Below, one piece after another: positions 16,334-23,995 of a stretch of DNA of 55,582 nt (position 1 is its first letter; every line of letters begins with the position of its first letter). Position numbers and translations under genes: made by a program. The stretch is from UMGS1532 sp045594795 (GTDB taxonomy: Bacteria; Bacillota; Clostridia; Oscillospirales; Acutalibacteraceae). Location of the stretch: NCBI GenBank assembly GCA_045594795.1, contig JAZNZF010000021.1, positions 1-55,582 on the forward strand, given 5' to 3'. A model generated the notes under the pieces. It was not told the origin of the DNA. It saw only the letters and a list, made by a program, of their open reading frames with translations, and did not search any database.

Positions 16334-17842
16334 ATGGCATATTTTTTTCCAGAGGCATCACATACCTTTAATGAATATCTATTAGTTCCTGGTTATTCAT
16401 CAGCAGAATGTGTACCTACCAACGTATCGTTAAAAACACCCGTTGTTAAGTTTAAAAAAGGTGAAGAACCTGAGCTTACTATGAACATTCCTTTAGTGTC
16501 TGCAATAATGCAGTCGGTTTCTAATGATACTATGGCTGTTGCACTTGCTAAAGAGGGCGGTATTTCGTTTATTTATGGTTCTCAATCGGTTGAAAGCGAA
16601 GCAGCAATGGTGCGTTCGGTTAAAAATCATAAAGCAGGCTTTGTTATTAGTGCTTCTAACATTCGTCCTGATGATACTTTACAGGATATATTAGATTTAA
16701 AAGAGAGCAACGGATTTTCTACCGTAGCTGTTACTGACGACGGTACTGCAAACGGCAAGCTTGTAGGTCTTGTAACAAGCCGCGATTATCGTGTTTCTCG
16801 TATGGAACCATCTTTAAAGGTTAAAGAATTTATGACCCCGTTTGACAAGCTTATTTATGCTAAAGAGGGCATAACCTTAAAAGAGGCTAACAATATCATT
16901 TGGGATAACAAGCTAAATGCTTTACCCATTGTCGACGATAACGACCACCTTTGCTACATTGTTTTCAGAAAAGACTATGATACTCACAAGCAAAACAAGC
17001 TTGAACTTCTTGATAAAAATAAAAGATATGTTGTTGGTGCAGGTATTAATACTCGCGATTATGCCGAGCGTGTACCCGCACTTGTAGAGGCAGGCGCTGA
17101 TGTGCTTTGTATCGACTCGTCTGAGGGCTTCAGCGAGTGGCAAAAACTTACTATCGATTTCATTCGCGAAAAATATGGTGATAGTGTTAAGGTTGGTGCC
17201 GGTAACGTTGTTGACCGCGACGGCTTTATGTTCTTAGCAGAGTGCGGTGCTGACTTTATTAAGGTTGGTATCGGCGGTGGCTCAATTTGTATTACCCGCG
17301 AACAAAAGGGTATAGGCCGCGGACAAGCTACTGCACTTATAGATGTATGCAAGGCTCGTGATGAGTATTTCGAAAAAACAGGTATTTACATTCCTGTTTG
17401 TGCTGATGGCGGTATCGTACAGGATTATCACGTTACATTGGCATTAGCTATGGGTGCCGATTTTATAATGCTTGGCAGATACTTCGCTCGTTTTGACGAA
17501 AGCCCAACAAACAAACTTACTGTAAACGGTAACTATGTTAAGGAATATTGGGGTGAAGGCTCAAGCAGGGCAAGAAACTGGCAGCGTTATGATATGGGCG
17601 GTGCTAAGAAGCTTTCGTTTGAAGAGGGTGTTGACTCCTACGTTCCTTATGCAGGCAAACTTAAGGATAACGTAAATCTTACGCTTAGCAAGGTGCGTTC
17701 TACAATGTGCAACTGTGGCGCATTAACTATTCCCGAGCTACAGCAGAAAGCTAAAATTACACTTGTTTCTGCTACCAGTATTGTTGAGGGTGGCGCACAC
17801 GATGTTATTCCCAAAAACGATAAATTCTATAATGTAAAATAA
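16334..17842 (+). CDS. guaB: IMP dehydrogenase, Tritrichomonas-like type
   Basis: 502 residues; oxidises IMP to XMP with NAD, the committed step of GMP synthesis. The catalytic Cys is residue 319 (GGGSICITRE), Arg382 is in LGRYFARF, and the mobile-flap Arg418-Tyr419 sits in WQRYDMGG. A CBS pair is inserted at about 100-220. The flap segment (EYWGEGSSRARNW) and the C-terminus (STMCNCGAL) differ from the common bacterial YRGMGS type. From memory they match the protozoan T. foetus enzyme closely, including these residue numbers. AAGGAG precedes the ATG. It is monocistronic by context. Confidence 0.96.
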   Translation: MAYFFPEASHTFNEYLLVPGYSSAECVPTNVSLKTPVVKFKKGEEPELTMNIPLVSAIMQSVSNDTMAVALAKEGGISFIYGSQSVESEAAMVRSVKNHKAGFVISASNIRPDDTLQDILDLKESNGFSTVAVTDDGTANGKLVGLVTSRDYRVSRMEPSLKVKEFMTPFDKLIYAKEGITLKEANNIIWDNKLNALPIVDDNDHLCYIVFRKDYDTHKQNKLELLDKNKRYVVGAGINTRDYAERVPALVEAGADVLCIDSSEGFSEWQKLTIDFIREKYGDSVKVGAGNVVDRDGFMFLAECGADFIKVGIGGGSICITREQKGIGRGQATALIDVCKARDEYFEKTGIYIPVCADGGIVQDYHVTLALAMGADFIMLGRYFARFDESPTNKLTVNGNYVKEYWGEGSSRARNWQRYDMGGAKKLSFEEGVDSYVPYAGKLKDNVNLTLSKVRSTMCNCGALTIPELQQKAKITLVSATSIVEGGAHDVIPKNDKFYNVK

Positions 17843-17856
17843 ATTTAAAATAAGTA

Positions 17857-17885
17857 TTGATTTTTTAAGTTTATTGTGATATAAT
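17857..17885 (+). promoter_or_regulatory. Sigma-A promoter of the L19 leader and rplS
   Basis: TTGATT at 17857-17862, 17-base spacer, TATAAT at 17880-17885; the leader RNA would start near 17892. Confidence 0.85.
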
Positions 17886-17891
17886 TACAAA

Positions 17892-17983
17892 GCATTTGAT
17901 TTCACTTGCCCTTACAAGTGGGTTCTGTGCCGTAAATCGACATTGAAGCTGGCAGTCCTCTGGTTATAAAACGTACGAATGCC
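17892..17983 (+). ncRNA. Ribosomal protein L19 leader (autoregulatory mRNA element)
   Basis: The leader is closed by GCATT (17892-17896) pairing with AATGC (17978-17982) and contains a hairpin CACTTG/CAAGTG (17903-17920). Together with the segments around GACATTGAAGCTGGC and TATAAAACGT it agrees with my recollection of the Firmicutes L19_leader family. It sits directly before rplS, where L19 protein is thought to bind and repress its own synthesis. Confidence 0.8.
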
Positions 17984-18007
17984 TGTTAAATTTAAGGAGG
18001 AAAATTA

Positions 18008-18352
18008 ATGGATGCAATCAAAAACTTAACCGCTGGTATGTTGAAAGAAAACGCACCTGAGGTTAAAATCGGTCAAACAGTTAAGGTTCACGTAAAAATT
18101 CGTGAAGGCGAGCGCGAAAGAATACAGATATTCGAGGGTACTGTAATTGCTCGTAACAATAGCGGCATTTCTGAAACATTTACCGTTCGTCGCGTTTCTT
18201 ATGGCGTTGGTGTTGAGCGCGTATTCCCGCTTCATTCCCCTAATGTTGCTAAGGTTGAGGTGGTTCGCACCGGTAAAATCCGTCGTGCTAAGCTGTACTA
18301 TCTTCGCGATAGAGTTGGTAAAGCTGCAAAGCTTAAAGAACAAATCATTTAA
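18008..18352 (+). CDS. rplS: 50S ribosomal protein L19
   Basis: 114 residues, the normal length. Characteristic segments are visible: GQTVKVHVKIREGERERIQIFEGTV-type core (about 22-45) and the C-terminal RAKLYYLRDRVGKAAKLKE. L19 sits at the 30S-50S interface. AAGGAGG precedes the ATG by eight bases. It is preceded by its leader RNA and followed by a terminator-like hairpin, so its expression can be set separately from lepB and the genes after it. Confidence 0.98.
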   Translation: MDAIKNLTAGMLKENAPEVKIGQTVKVHVKIREGERERIQIFEGTVIARNNSGISETFTVRRVSYGVGVERVFPLHSPNVAKVEVVRTGKIRRAKLYYLRDRVGKAAKLKEQII

Positions 18353-18358
18353 TTTACG

Positions 18359-18382
18359 AAGGGGCAATTTGTTTTGCCCCTT
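18359..18382 (+). terminator. Terminator-like hairpin between rplS and lepB
   Basis: AAGGGGCAA (18359-18367) pairs with TTGCCCCTT (18374-18382), followed by TGTTTGCTTGTT. The T-run is interrupted, so partial readthrough into lepB is likely. Confidence 0.7.
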
Positions 18383-18408
18383 TGTTTGCTTGTTAAGAGG
18401 TTTGAATT

Positions 18409-19023
18409 ATGGATTATTATTTTGAAAGCAACATCGATTCTGTCAAAACTTCCACTTCTAAAAGAGCACCTGCTTTTAAAGAAATTTTTGAATGGCTTGA
18501 TGCTATCGTTATTTCAGTAATTGCGGTTATTTTGTTATTTACTTTTGTTTTCCGTACTGTTGGAATCAAGGGCGAATCTATGGAGAATACTTTGTTTGAA
18601 AATGACCATGTTGTTATTTCAAATTTGTTTTATACTCCAAAGCAAGGCGATATAGTTGTTATTTCACGTAATTATGCTAACCTTAATGGTGATACTAATG
18701 AAGACGATTCGCCAATAATTAAGCGCGTAATTGCCGTAGCTGGTCAAGACGTGACTATCGACCCTAAGACAGGTCATGTTATGGTTGATAATATGCTTAT
18801 TTCTGAAAACTATATTAAACCAGGCGCTATAACAACCTGGGGCGATGGCTCTACAGAGGCTAAAACCATAACCGTTGAAGAGGGAAAAATCTTTGTTATG
18901 GGTGATAATCGTGAGGCGTCACTCGATAGTCGCTATTCACAAATAGGTCAGGTAGATATTAGATACGTACTTGGCAGAGCAATATTTAGAATATACCCAT
19001 TATCTTCTATTGGGGGACTATAA
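18409..19023 (+). CDS. lepB: Signal peptidase I
   Basis: 204 residues. One N-terminal membrane anchor at about 30-50 (VISVIAVILLFTFVF) is followed by the catalytic domain outside. The Ser nucleophile lies in GESMENTL (about residue 58), the general-base Lys in PIIKRVIAV (about residue 103), and the family box GDNREASLDSR is near the C-terminus. It cleaves type I signal peptides, such as those on the three large secreted proteins at the start of the window. AAGAGGT precedes the ATG. Two bases separate it from the next gene; the order rplS-lepB-ylqF-rnhB is common in Firmicutes. Confidence 0.97.
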   Translation: MDYYFESNIDSVKTSTSKRAPAFKEIFEWLDAIVISVIAVILLFTFVFRTVGIKGESMENTLFENDHVVISNLFYTPKQGDIVVISRNYANLNGDTNEDDSPIIKRVIAVAGQDVTIDPKTGHVMVDNMLISENYIKPGAITTWGDGSTEAKTITVEEGKIFVMGDNREASLDSRYSQIGQVDIRYVLGRAIFRIYPLSSIGGL

Positions 19024-19025
19024 TT

Positions 19026-19886
19026 ATGGCTGATATGCAAACTATTCAATGGTTTCCGGGCCATATGGCTAAAACCAAAAGAAAAATTACCGAAAGTTTG
19101 CACCTTGTTGATGCTGTAATTGAAATTGTTGATTCAAGAATACCTGTCAGCAGCCGTAATCCGGAGTTGGCAGGTATTATTGATAAAAAGCCACATATCA
19201 TTCTGCTTAACAAGTGCGACCTTGCCGATAAAGAAGCCACTAAAAAATGGGCTGAATACTACAAAAGAATTGGCACGCCTGCTATTATTACCGATTCTAA
19301 AACAGGCTATGGCATAAATAACTTCAATAATGCCGTTTTCAGTGTTTTATCCGATAAGTTGGAAAAATTCAACCAAAAAGGTATGGTCGGTAAAAAGCTT
19401 AGAATTATGATTGTAGGTATACCAAACGTTGGTAAATCATCCTTTATTAATAAGTTGTGTAGAGGTTCGCGTGCTAAAGTAGAAGACCGCCCGGGCGTTA
19501 CTCGCGGTAATCAATGGTATACTGTAAATGAACGCATTGAGCTCTTAGATACACCGGGTATGCTTTGGCCAAAATTTGAGGATCAGATGATTGGTGAACA
19601 TCTTGCTTTTTGCGGCTCTGTTAAAGACGATATTATAGACCGAGAGTTGCTGGCAATGCGTTTAGCAGAACTACTTGCTAACCGTTATCCCGAGCTACTT
19701 ACCGCAAGATATAAAATTCAAAATTTCGACTGCGATTCGTACGACCTTTTGTGCTCTATAGGTAAGGCGAGAGGTATGGTAATTCGCGGTGGTGATATTG
19801 ATACCGAGCGTGCTGCTGTGATGTTATTAGATGAATTCAGAGCAGGTAAAATAGGCAAAATAACTATTGAACATCCGGAGGGGTAA
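19026..19886 (+). CDS. rbgA: Ribosome biogenesis GTPase YlqF/RbgA
   Basis: 286 residues of a circularly permuted GTPase: the G4 motif (NKCDLAD, about residue 60) precedes G1 (GIPNVGKSSFIN, about 130) and G3 (DTPGMLWP). The RbgA N-terminus IQWFPGHMAK is intact. RbgA acts late in 50S subunit assembly. A GGGGGA element at the end of lepB serves as Shine-Dalgarno, so translation is probably coupled. The C-terminal all-helical domain is present. Confidence 0.96.
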   Translation: MADMQTIQWFPGHMAKTKRKITESLHLVDAVIEIVDSRIPVSSRNPELAGIIDKKPHIILLNKCDLADKEATKKWAEYYKRIGTPAIITDSKTGYGINNFNNAVFSVLSDKLEKFNQKGMVGKKLRIMIVGIPNVGKSSFINKLCRGSRAKVEDRPGVTRGNQWYTVNERIELLDTPGMLWPKFEDQMIGEHLAFCGSVKDDIIDRELLAMRLAELLANRYPELLTARYKIQNFDCDSYDLLCSIGKARGMVIRGGDIDTERAAVMLLDEFRAGKIGKITIEHPEG

Positions 19887-19887
19887 T

Positions 19888-20490
19888 ATGCCCGACTTAC
19901 AATATGAAAATGCTTTAATGCAAAAAGGCTTCAAATATATTTGTGGAATTGACGAGGCGGGCAGAGGGCCGCTTGCTGGCCCCGTTTGTGCAGCTGCAGT
20001 AATTTTAGACAGAGACATAGAGATAGAAGGCCTAAACGATTCTAAAAAGCTTTCTGAAAAGAAAAGAGAGCTACTGTATGATGAAATTATTGACAAGGCT
20101 TTGTCCTATTCTGTTGCATTTGCATCGGTTGAGGAAATTGAAGAAATTAATATTTTAGAGGCTACCTACCTTGCAATGCGCCGCGCAGCAGAGGGCTTGA
20201 AAATCAAGCCTGATTATATATTAATCGACGGAAACAGAACTCCGCCTAATATGCCTGCCGAAGCTTTGACTATTGTTAAGGGCGATGCTATTTCGTCTTC
20301 AATTGCCGCTGCGTCTATTCTTGCAAAAGTAACGCGTGATAGGTACATGCTGTCACTTCCCGAAGAATATAACATTTATAATTTTAAAAAGCATAAGGGC
20401 TACGGTACCAAAGAACATACAGATTTAATTAAACAGTATGGCCCAAGTGATATACACAGATTAAGCTTTCTAAAGAACATACTTAAATAA
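19888..20490 (+). CDS. rnhB: Ribonuclease HII
   Basis: 200 residues from the ATG at 19888, which follows CCGGAGGGG; an in-frame TTG at 19867 lies inside that signal and is rejected as start. RNase HII cleaves the RNA strand of RNA-DNA hybrids and removes single ribonucleotides. The catalytic acidic residues lie in GIDEAGRGPLAG and near LIDGNR, and the SIAAASILAKVTRDR signature is present. The stop of rbgA is one base before this start. Confidence 0.96.
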   Translation: MPDLQYENALMQKGFKYICGIDEAGRGPLAGPVCAAAVILDRDIEIEGLNDSKKLSEKKRELLYDEIIDKALSYSVAFASVEEIEEINILEATYLAMRRAAEGLKIKPDYILIDGNRTPPNMPAEALTIVKGDAISSSIAAASILAKVTRDRYMLSLPEEYNIYNFKKHKGYGTKEHTDLIKQYGPSDIHRLSFLKNILK

Positions 20491-20492
20491 CT

Positions 20493-20870
20493 ATGAACAC
20501 TAAGGAAATTGGTATAAAGGGTGAGAAAGCGGTAGCGTTGTATCTTAAATTGCGCTTTTATAAAATACTAAAACGCAATTTTACTACACGTTACGGCGAG
20601 CTTGATATTATTGCTAAAAACCATAAATATTTATGCTTTGTAGAGGTTAAGACCCGTTCTGAAAACAGCTACGGAAGTCCGGCAGAATATGTTGATAAAT
20701 ATAAGCAAAACAGACTTATTAAAACAGCGTATTCATATCTAAAGCGTAATCCAACAAAGCTTATGCCGCGATTCGATATTGCAGAGGTTTACCACGGTAA
20801 CGGTAAATTTAAAATAAACTATATTAAAAACGCTTTTATGGTTACAGAAGAGAATTATCATAATCATTAA
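20493..20870 (+). CDS. yraN: YraN/UPF0102 family endonuclease-like protein
   Basis: 125 residues, usual size. The restriction-endonuclease-like core is visible: GEKAVALYL at the N-terminus, then GELDIIAK and FVEVKTRS, the D...ExK pattern of the fold, then PRFDIAEV. The family has no firmly established role; its constant position after rnhB in many bacteria suggests a link to nucleic acid repair or processing. It starts two bases after rnhB and lacks a strong Shine-Dalgarno, so it is probably translated by coupling. Confidence 0.9.
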   Translation: MNTKEIGIKGEKAVALYLKLRFYKILKRNFTTRYGELDIIAKNHKYLCFVEVKTRSENSYGSPAEYVDKYKQNRLIKTAYSYLKRNPTKLMPRFDIAEVYHGNGKFKINYIKNAFMVTEENYHNH

Positions 20871-20885
20871 TAAGGAGGGGATAAC

Positions 20886-21566
20886 GTGGCAATTTTCGGC
20901 ATTTCTGATTTGCATTTGCCTTTGGGCGCAGATAAACCGATGGACATATTTCGTGGCTGGGATGACTATGTTAGTCGTATTGAAAATAATTGGCGCAGAA
21001 TGATAACCGATGATGACTACGTTGTTATCCCTGGTGATATCTCTTGGGCGTTAAAGCTAAGTGACACTTATAATGATTTTGAGTTTATCGAAAACCTACC
21101 GGGTAAAAAACTTATTTTAAAGGGGAATCACGACCTTTGGTGGAGTACGATGAACAAAATGAATTCTTTTTTAGAAGAAAATAATTTCAATTCGATTTCT
21201 TTTATTCATAACTCTTGTTATGAAATAGGGGAATATGCTGTGTGTGGCTCACGAGGTTGGTTTTTTGATGATAAATCTGCTTCTAAAAAAGTGATTCTGC
21301 GCGAGGCATTAAGGTTAGATACGTCAATCAAAGCGGCGGTTGATATAGGTAAAACTCCGCTTGTGTTTTTACACTATCCTGTTTGCTATAACGGGCAGGT
21401 CTGCGACGAGCTTTTTGATGTTTTAGTAAAACACGGCATAAAAGATGTCTGGCACGGGCATATACACGGAGCAGGAAAACAGTATATTACAAGCAAATTT
21501 AATGGAATTTCTTTTCATCTGATTTCTTGTGACTGTGTTGATTTTTCACCCGTTTTAATAAAATAA
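20886..21566 (+). CDS. Calcineurin-like metallophosphoesterase
   Basis: 226 residues from a GTG start preceded by AAGGAGGGG. The metal-binding blocks of the metallophosphoesterase fold are all present in order: SDLHL (about residue 8), GDISW, KGNHDLWW, HYPV and WHGHIHGAG. It is a cytosolic hydrolase of unknown substrate, similar in size to the YkuE-less, signal-free serine/threonine phosphatase-like proteins of Clostridia. It closes the rplS-lepB-rbgA-rnhB-yraN group and is followed by a new promoter. Confidence 0.88.
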   Translation: MAIFGISDLHLPLGADKPMDIFRGWDDYVSRIENNWRRMITDDDYVVIPGDISWALKLSDTYNDFEFIENLPGKKLILKGNHDLWWSTMNKMNSFLEENNFNSISFIHNSCYEIGEYAVCGSRGWFFDDKSASKKVILREALRLDTSIKAAVDIGKTPLVFLHYPVCYNGQVCDELFDVLVKHGIKDVWHGHIHGAGKQYITSKFNGISFHLISCDCVDFSPVLIK

Positions 21567-21581
21567 AAAAATTTCAAAAAA

Positions 21582-21609
21582 TTGTAAAATAAGTGTAGAA
21601 ATTTATAAT
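21582..21609 (+). promoter_or_regulatory. Candidate promoter of tig
   Basis: TTGTAA at 21582-21587, a 16-base spacer and TATAAT at 21604-21609, 56 bases before the tig start. Confidence 0.55.
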
Positions 21610-21664
21610 AAATTATGGTATAGTATATTGTGCATATTGATGTTTATATGGAGGTACAAAACAA

Positions 21665-23248
21665 ATGAGTCTTAAAGGTTCAAAGAAAGTTGACACTAAT
21701 CGATATGAGTTGGAAATTTTTATCGATGCTGAAAGCTTTCAAAATGCAATTAAAGAAGCTTACAAACAAAACCGCAAAAAAATTAATGTTCAGGGCTTCA
21801 GAAAGGGTAAAGCTCCCCTTAGCATAATTGAAAAATATTATGGCGAAGGCGTATTTTTCGAGGATGCACTTAACCTTCTTTATGCTGACGCATTGGAAGC
21901 TGCCGCTAAAGAAGCAAATATTAAGATGATAGACGATAAAATCGATTTCGATTTAGTTTCTATAAGCAAAGCAGAGGGTGTAGATTTCAAAGCTACTGTT
22001 ACTACATACCCTGAGGTTGAACTTAAAAACTACAAGGGTTTAGAGGCAGAGCGCGTTATTCCTAATGTAACCGACGCTGAGGTAGACGAGGAAATCTCAA
22101 GAATGGCTGACCGTAACGCACGTGTTGTTACCGTTGAAGACAGAGCTGCCGAAAATGGTGATATCACTACAATTGACTTTGAAGGCTTTGTAGATGAGGT
22201 TGCTTTTGATGGCGGTAAAGCTGAAGGCTATGCTTTAACTCTTGGTTCAAATCAGTTCATCCCCGGTTTTGAAGACCAAATCGTTGGCCACAACGTTGGT
22301 GACGAGTTCGATGTTAATGTTGAATTCCCAAAAGATTACGGCGCAGAGAATCTTGCAGGCAAACCTGCAGTATTTAAGGTAAAGCTTCACGAGATTAAAA
22401 AGCGTGAGCTTCCCAGTATTGACGATGAGTTCGCAAAAGACGTTAGCGAGTTCGACACATTAGACGAGCTTAAGGCCGATATTAAGGCTAAAGCTTTAGA
22501 GAGAAAAACAGCTGCTTCTGACGAAGAGGTTGAAAACGAGCTTATTGATAAACTTATCGACGAACTTAAGGCTGATATCCCTGAAGCTATGTTCGAGCGC
22601 AGAATCGACGATAGCATTCGCGATTTCGACTACAGACTTCGTTCACAGGGTATGGACCTTGATACCTATATGAAATATCTTGGCATGACCGACGTTAACG
22701 CTTTAAGGGATAATTTCCGCCCACAAGCTGAAAAATCGGTTAAGGTAAGAATGGCTCTTGAAAAGATTGTTGAGCTTGAGAATATCGTTCCTACTGCTGA
22801 AGATTTAGACGCAGAGTTCGAGAAACTTGCTAAGCAGTACAATATGGAAGCTGATAAGATTAAGACAATGATTCCTGAAAGTGAGCTTTCACAAGATGTT
22901 GCTGTTTCTAAGGCTATCGCTCTTGTTAAAGAGTCTGCTAAAATTAAGGACGTTGAAAAGAAGTCTGAGCCTGCAGAAAAACCTGCTGCTAAAAAGACTA
23001 CAACTAAGAAAGCAACTACTACTAAAAAGGCTGCTGAAGGTGAAGCAGAAAAGAAACCTGCTGCTAAAAAATCAACCACTACAAAGAAAACAACAACTTC
23101 ATCAGCTAAGAAAACTACTTCTACAGCTAAGAAGACAACTACTACAAAATCTACTGCAGCTAAAACCACAACCAAGTCTACCGCAACAAAGTCAACAACT
23201 GCTAAAAAGACAACCACAAAGAAAGCTGCAGATAGTGAAGAAAAATAA
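21665..23248 (+). CDS. tig: Trigger factor with a long Lys/Thr/Ala-rich C-terminal tail
   Basis: 527 residues; typical trigger factors have about 430. The N-terminal ribosome-binding domain carries the signature GFRKGKAP (about residue 46), the FKBP-type prolyl isomerase domain lies at about 155-245 (IDFEGFVD, FIPGFEDQIVG), and the helical chaperone domain follows to about 430. Residues 432-527 are an extra low-complexity tail of repeated Lys-Lys-Thr-Thr, Ala-Lys-Lys and similar units, strongly basic and resembling histone-H1-like tails. Trigger factor binds nascent chains at the ribosome exit. The gene precedes clpP-clpX, as in many Clostridia. AGGAGG-like GGAGG precedes the ATG. Confidence 0.96.
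   Translation: MSLKGSKKVDTNRYELEIFIDAESFQNAIKEAYKQNRKKINVQGFRKGKAPLSIIEKYYGEGVFFEDALNLLYADALEAAAKEANIKMIDDKIDFDLVSISKAEGVDFKATVTTYPEVELKNYKGLEAERVIPNVTDAEVDEEISRMADRNARVVTVEDRAAENGDITTIDFEGFVDEVAFDGGKAEGYALTLGSNQFIPGFEDQIVGHNVGDEFDVNVEFPKDYGAENLAGKPAVFKVKLHEIKKRELPSIDDEFAKDVSEFDTLDELKADIKAKALERKTAASDEEVENELIDKLIDELKADIPEAMFERRIDDSIRDFDYRLRSQGMDLDTYMKYLGMTDVNALRDNFRPQAEKSVKVRMALEKIVELENIVPTAEDLDAEFEKLAKQYNMEADKIKTMIPESELSQDVAVSKAIALVKESAKIKDVEKKSEPAEKPAAKKTTTKKATTTKKAAEGEAEKKPAAKKSTTTKKTTTSSAKKTTSTAKKTTTTKSTAAKTTTKSTATKSTTAKKTTTKKAADSEEK
22958..23245 (+). repeat. Low-complexity coding repeat in the 3' end of tig
   Basis: About 290 bases made mainly of AAG, AAA, ACT, ACA and GCT codons in shuffled short units, encoding the Lys/Thr/Ala tail of trigger factor. 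Such tracts often change length by slippage. Confidence 0.85.
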
Positions 23249-23350
23249 TTTGATTATTTTTTATCCGCTTTGTTCATAATAATGGATATAGTCTAGCGAA
23301 ATAAATTCGTTTTAATAAGCTGATTTTATCTTGCATAGGAGGTATTTGTA

Positions 23351-23938
23351 ATGGACATGAATCTCGTGCCATATGTTTTAGAACAAACAAGCAGAGGCGA
23401 GCGCTCGTATGATATTTTTTCACGCTTGCTTAATGACCGAATCATTATGCTTTATGATAAGGTTGATAACGCTTCTGCAAGTATTGTTATTGCTCAAATG
23501 TTATATCTTGAAAGTCAAGACCCCGAAAAAGATATACACTTTTATATCAACAGTCCCGGTGGCTCGGTTTCGGCGGGTATGGCTATTTTCGATACAATGA
23601 ACTATATTAAGTGCGACGTTAGCACAATTTGTATGGGTATGGCTGCAAGTATGGGTGCTTTCTTACTTGCTGCCGGTACTAAAGGCAAACGTTATGCGCT
23701 CCCTAATAGCGAGATAATGATACACCAGCCACTCGGCTCTGCAGAGGGTCAGGCAACTGATATTCTTATTCACGCTAATCACATTAAGCATATTCGTGAA
23801 ACCATCAACAAGGTGTTAGCTGATGCAACAGGCAAGCCACTTGAAATTATTGAACGCGATACTGAACGCGATAATTTTATGACTGCCGCTGCTGCTGCTG
23901 AATATGGTCTTATTGACAAGGTAATCGAAAAAAGATAA
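23351..23938 (+). CDS. clpP: ATP-dependent Clp protease proteolytic subunit
   Basis: 195 residues, normal size for ClpP. The catalytic triad is visible: Ser in GMAASMGAF (about 97), His in EIMIHQPLGS (about 122) and Asp in ERDTERDNF (about 171). AGGAGGT precedes the ATG. It forms the 14-subunit peptidase chamber that works with ClpX, encoded 57 bases downstream. A hairpin lies between the two genes, so ClpP and ClpX amounts can be set separately. No clear CtsR box was recognised upstream. Confidence 0.98.
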   Translation: MDMNLVPYVLEQTSRGERSYDIFSRLLNDRIIMLYDKVDNASASIVIAQMLYLESQDPEKDIHFYINSPGGSVSAGMAIFDTMNYIKCDVSTICMGMAASMGAFLLAAGTKGKRYALPNSEIMIHQPLGSAEGQATDILIHANHIKHIRETINKVLADATGKPLEIIERDTERDNFMTAAAAAEYGLIDKVIEKR

Positions 23939-23944
23939 TTCAAA

Positions 23945-23972
23945 GATAGCCAGGTCTAAAGACTTGGCTATC
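23945..23972 (+). terminator. Hairpin between clpP and clpX, possible partial terminator
   Basis: A 12-bp stem (23945-23956 with 23961-23972, one G-T pair), TAAA loop, followed by TTATTT. It resembles an intrinsic terminator with a short U-tract and could attenuate clpX. Confidence 0.6.
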
Positions 23973-23995
23973 TTATTTAAAGAGGAGAAAATAAT

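Noticed and set aside
22666..23217. 183-codon minus-strand open frame rich in Val, Phe and Ala
   Set aside because: It is the antisense of the low-complexity trigger factor tail; the AAG/ACT codon repeats have no stops on the other strand. No ribosome binding site.
22958..23245. Possible CRISPR-like or tandem repeat array
   Set aside because: Repeats are short shuffled codons inside a coding frame, without constant repeats and spacers.
23249..23350. Promoter or CtsR operator before clpP
   Set aside because: TTGATT at 23250 with CATAAT at 23275 has a 19-base spacer and no CtsR heptad repeats were seen; too weak to list.
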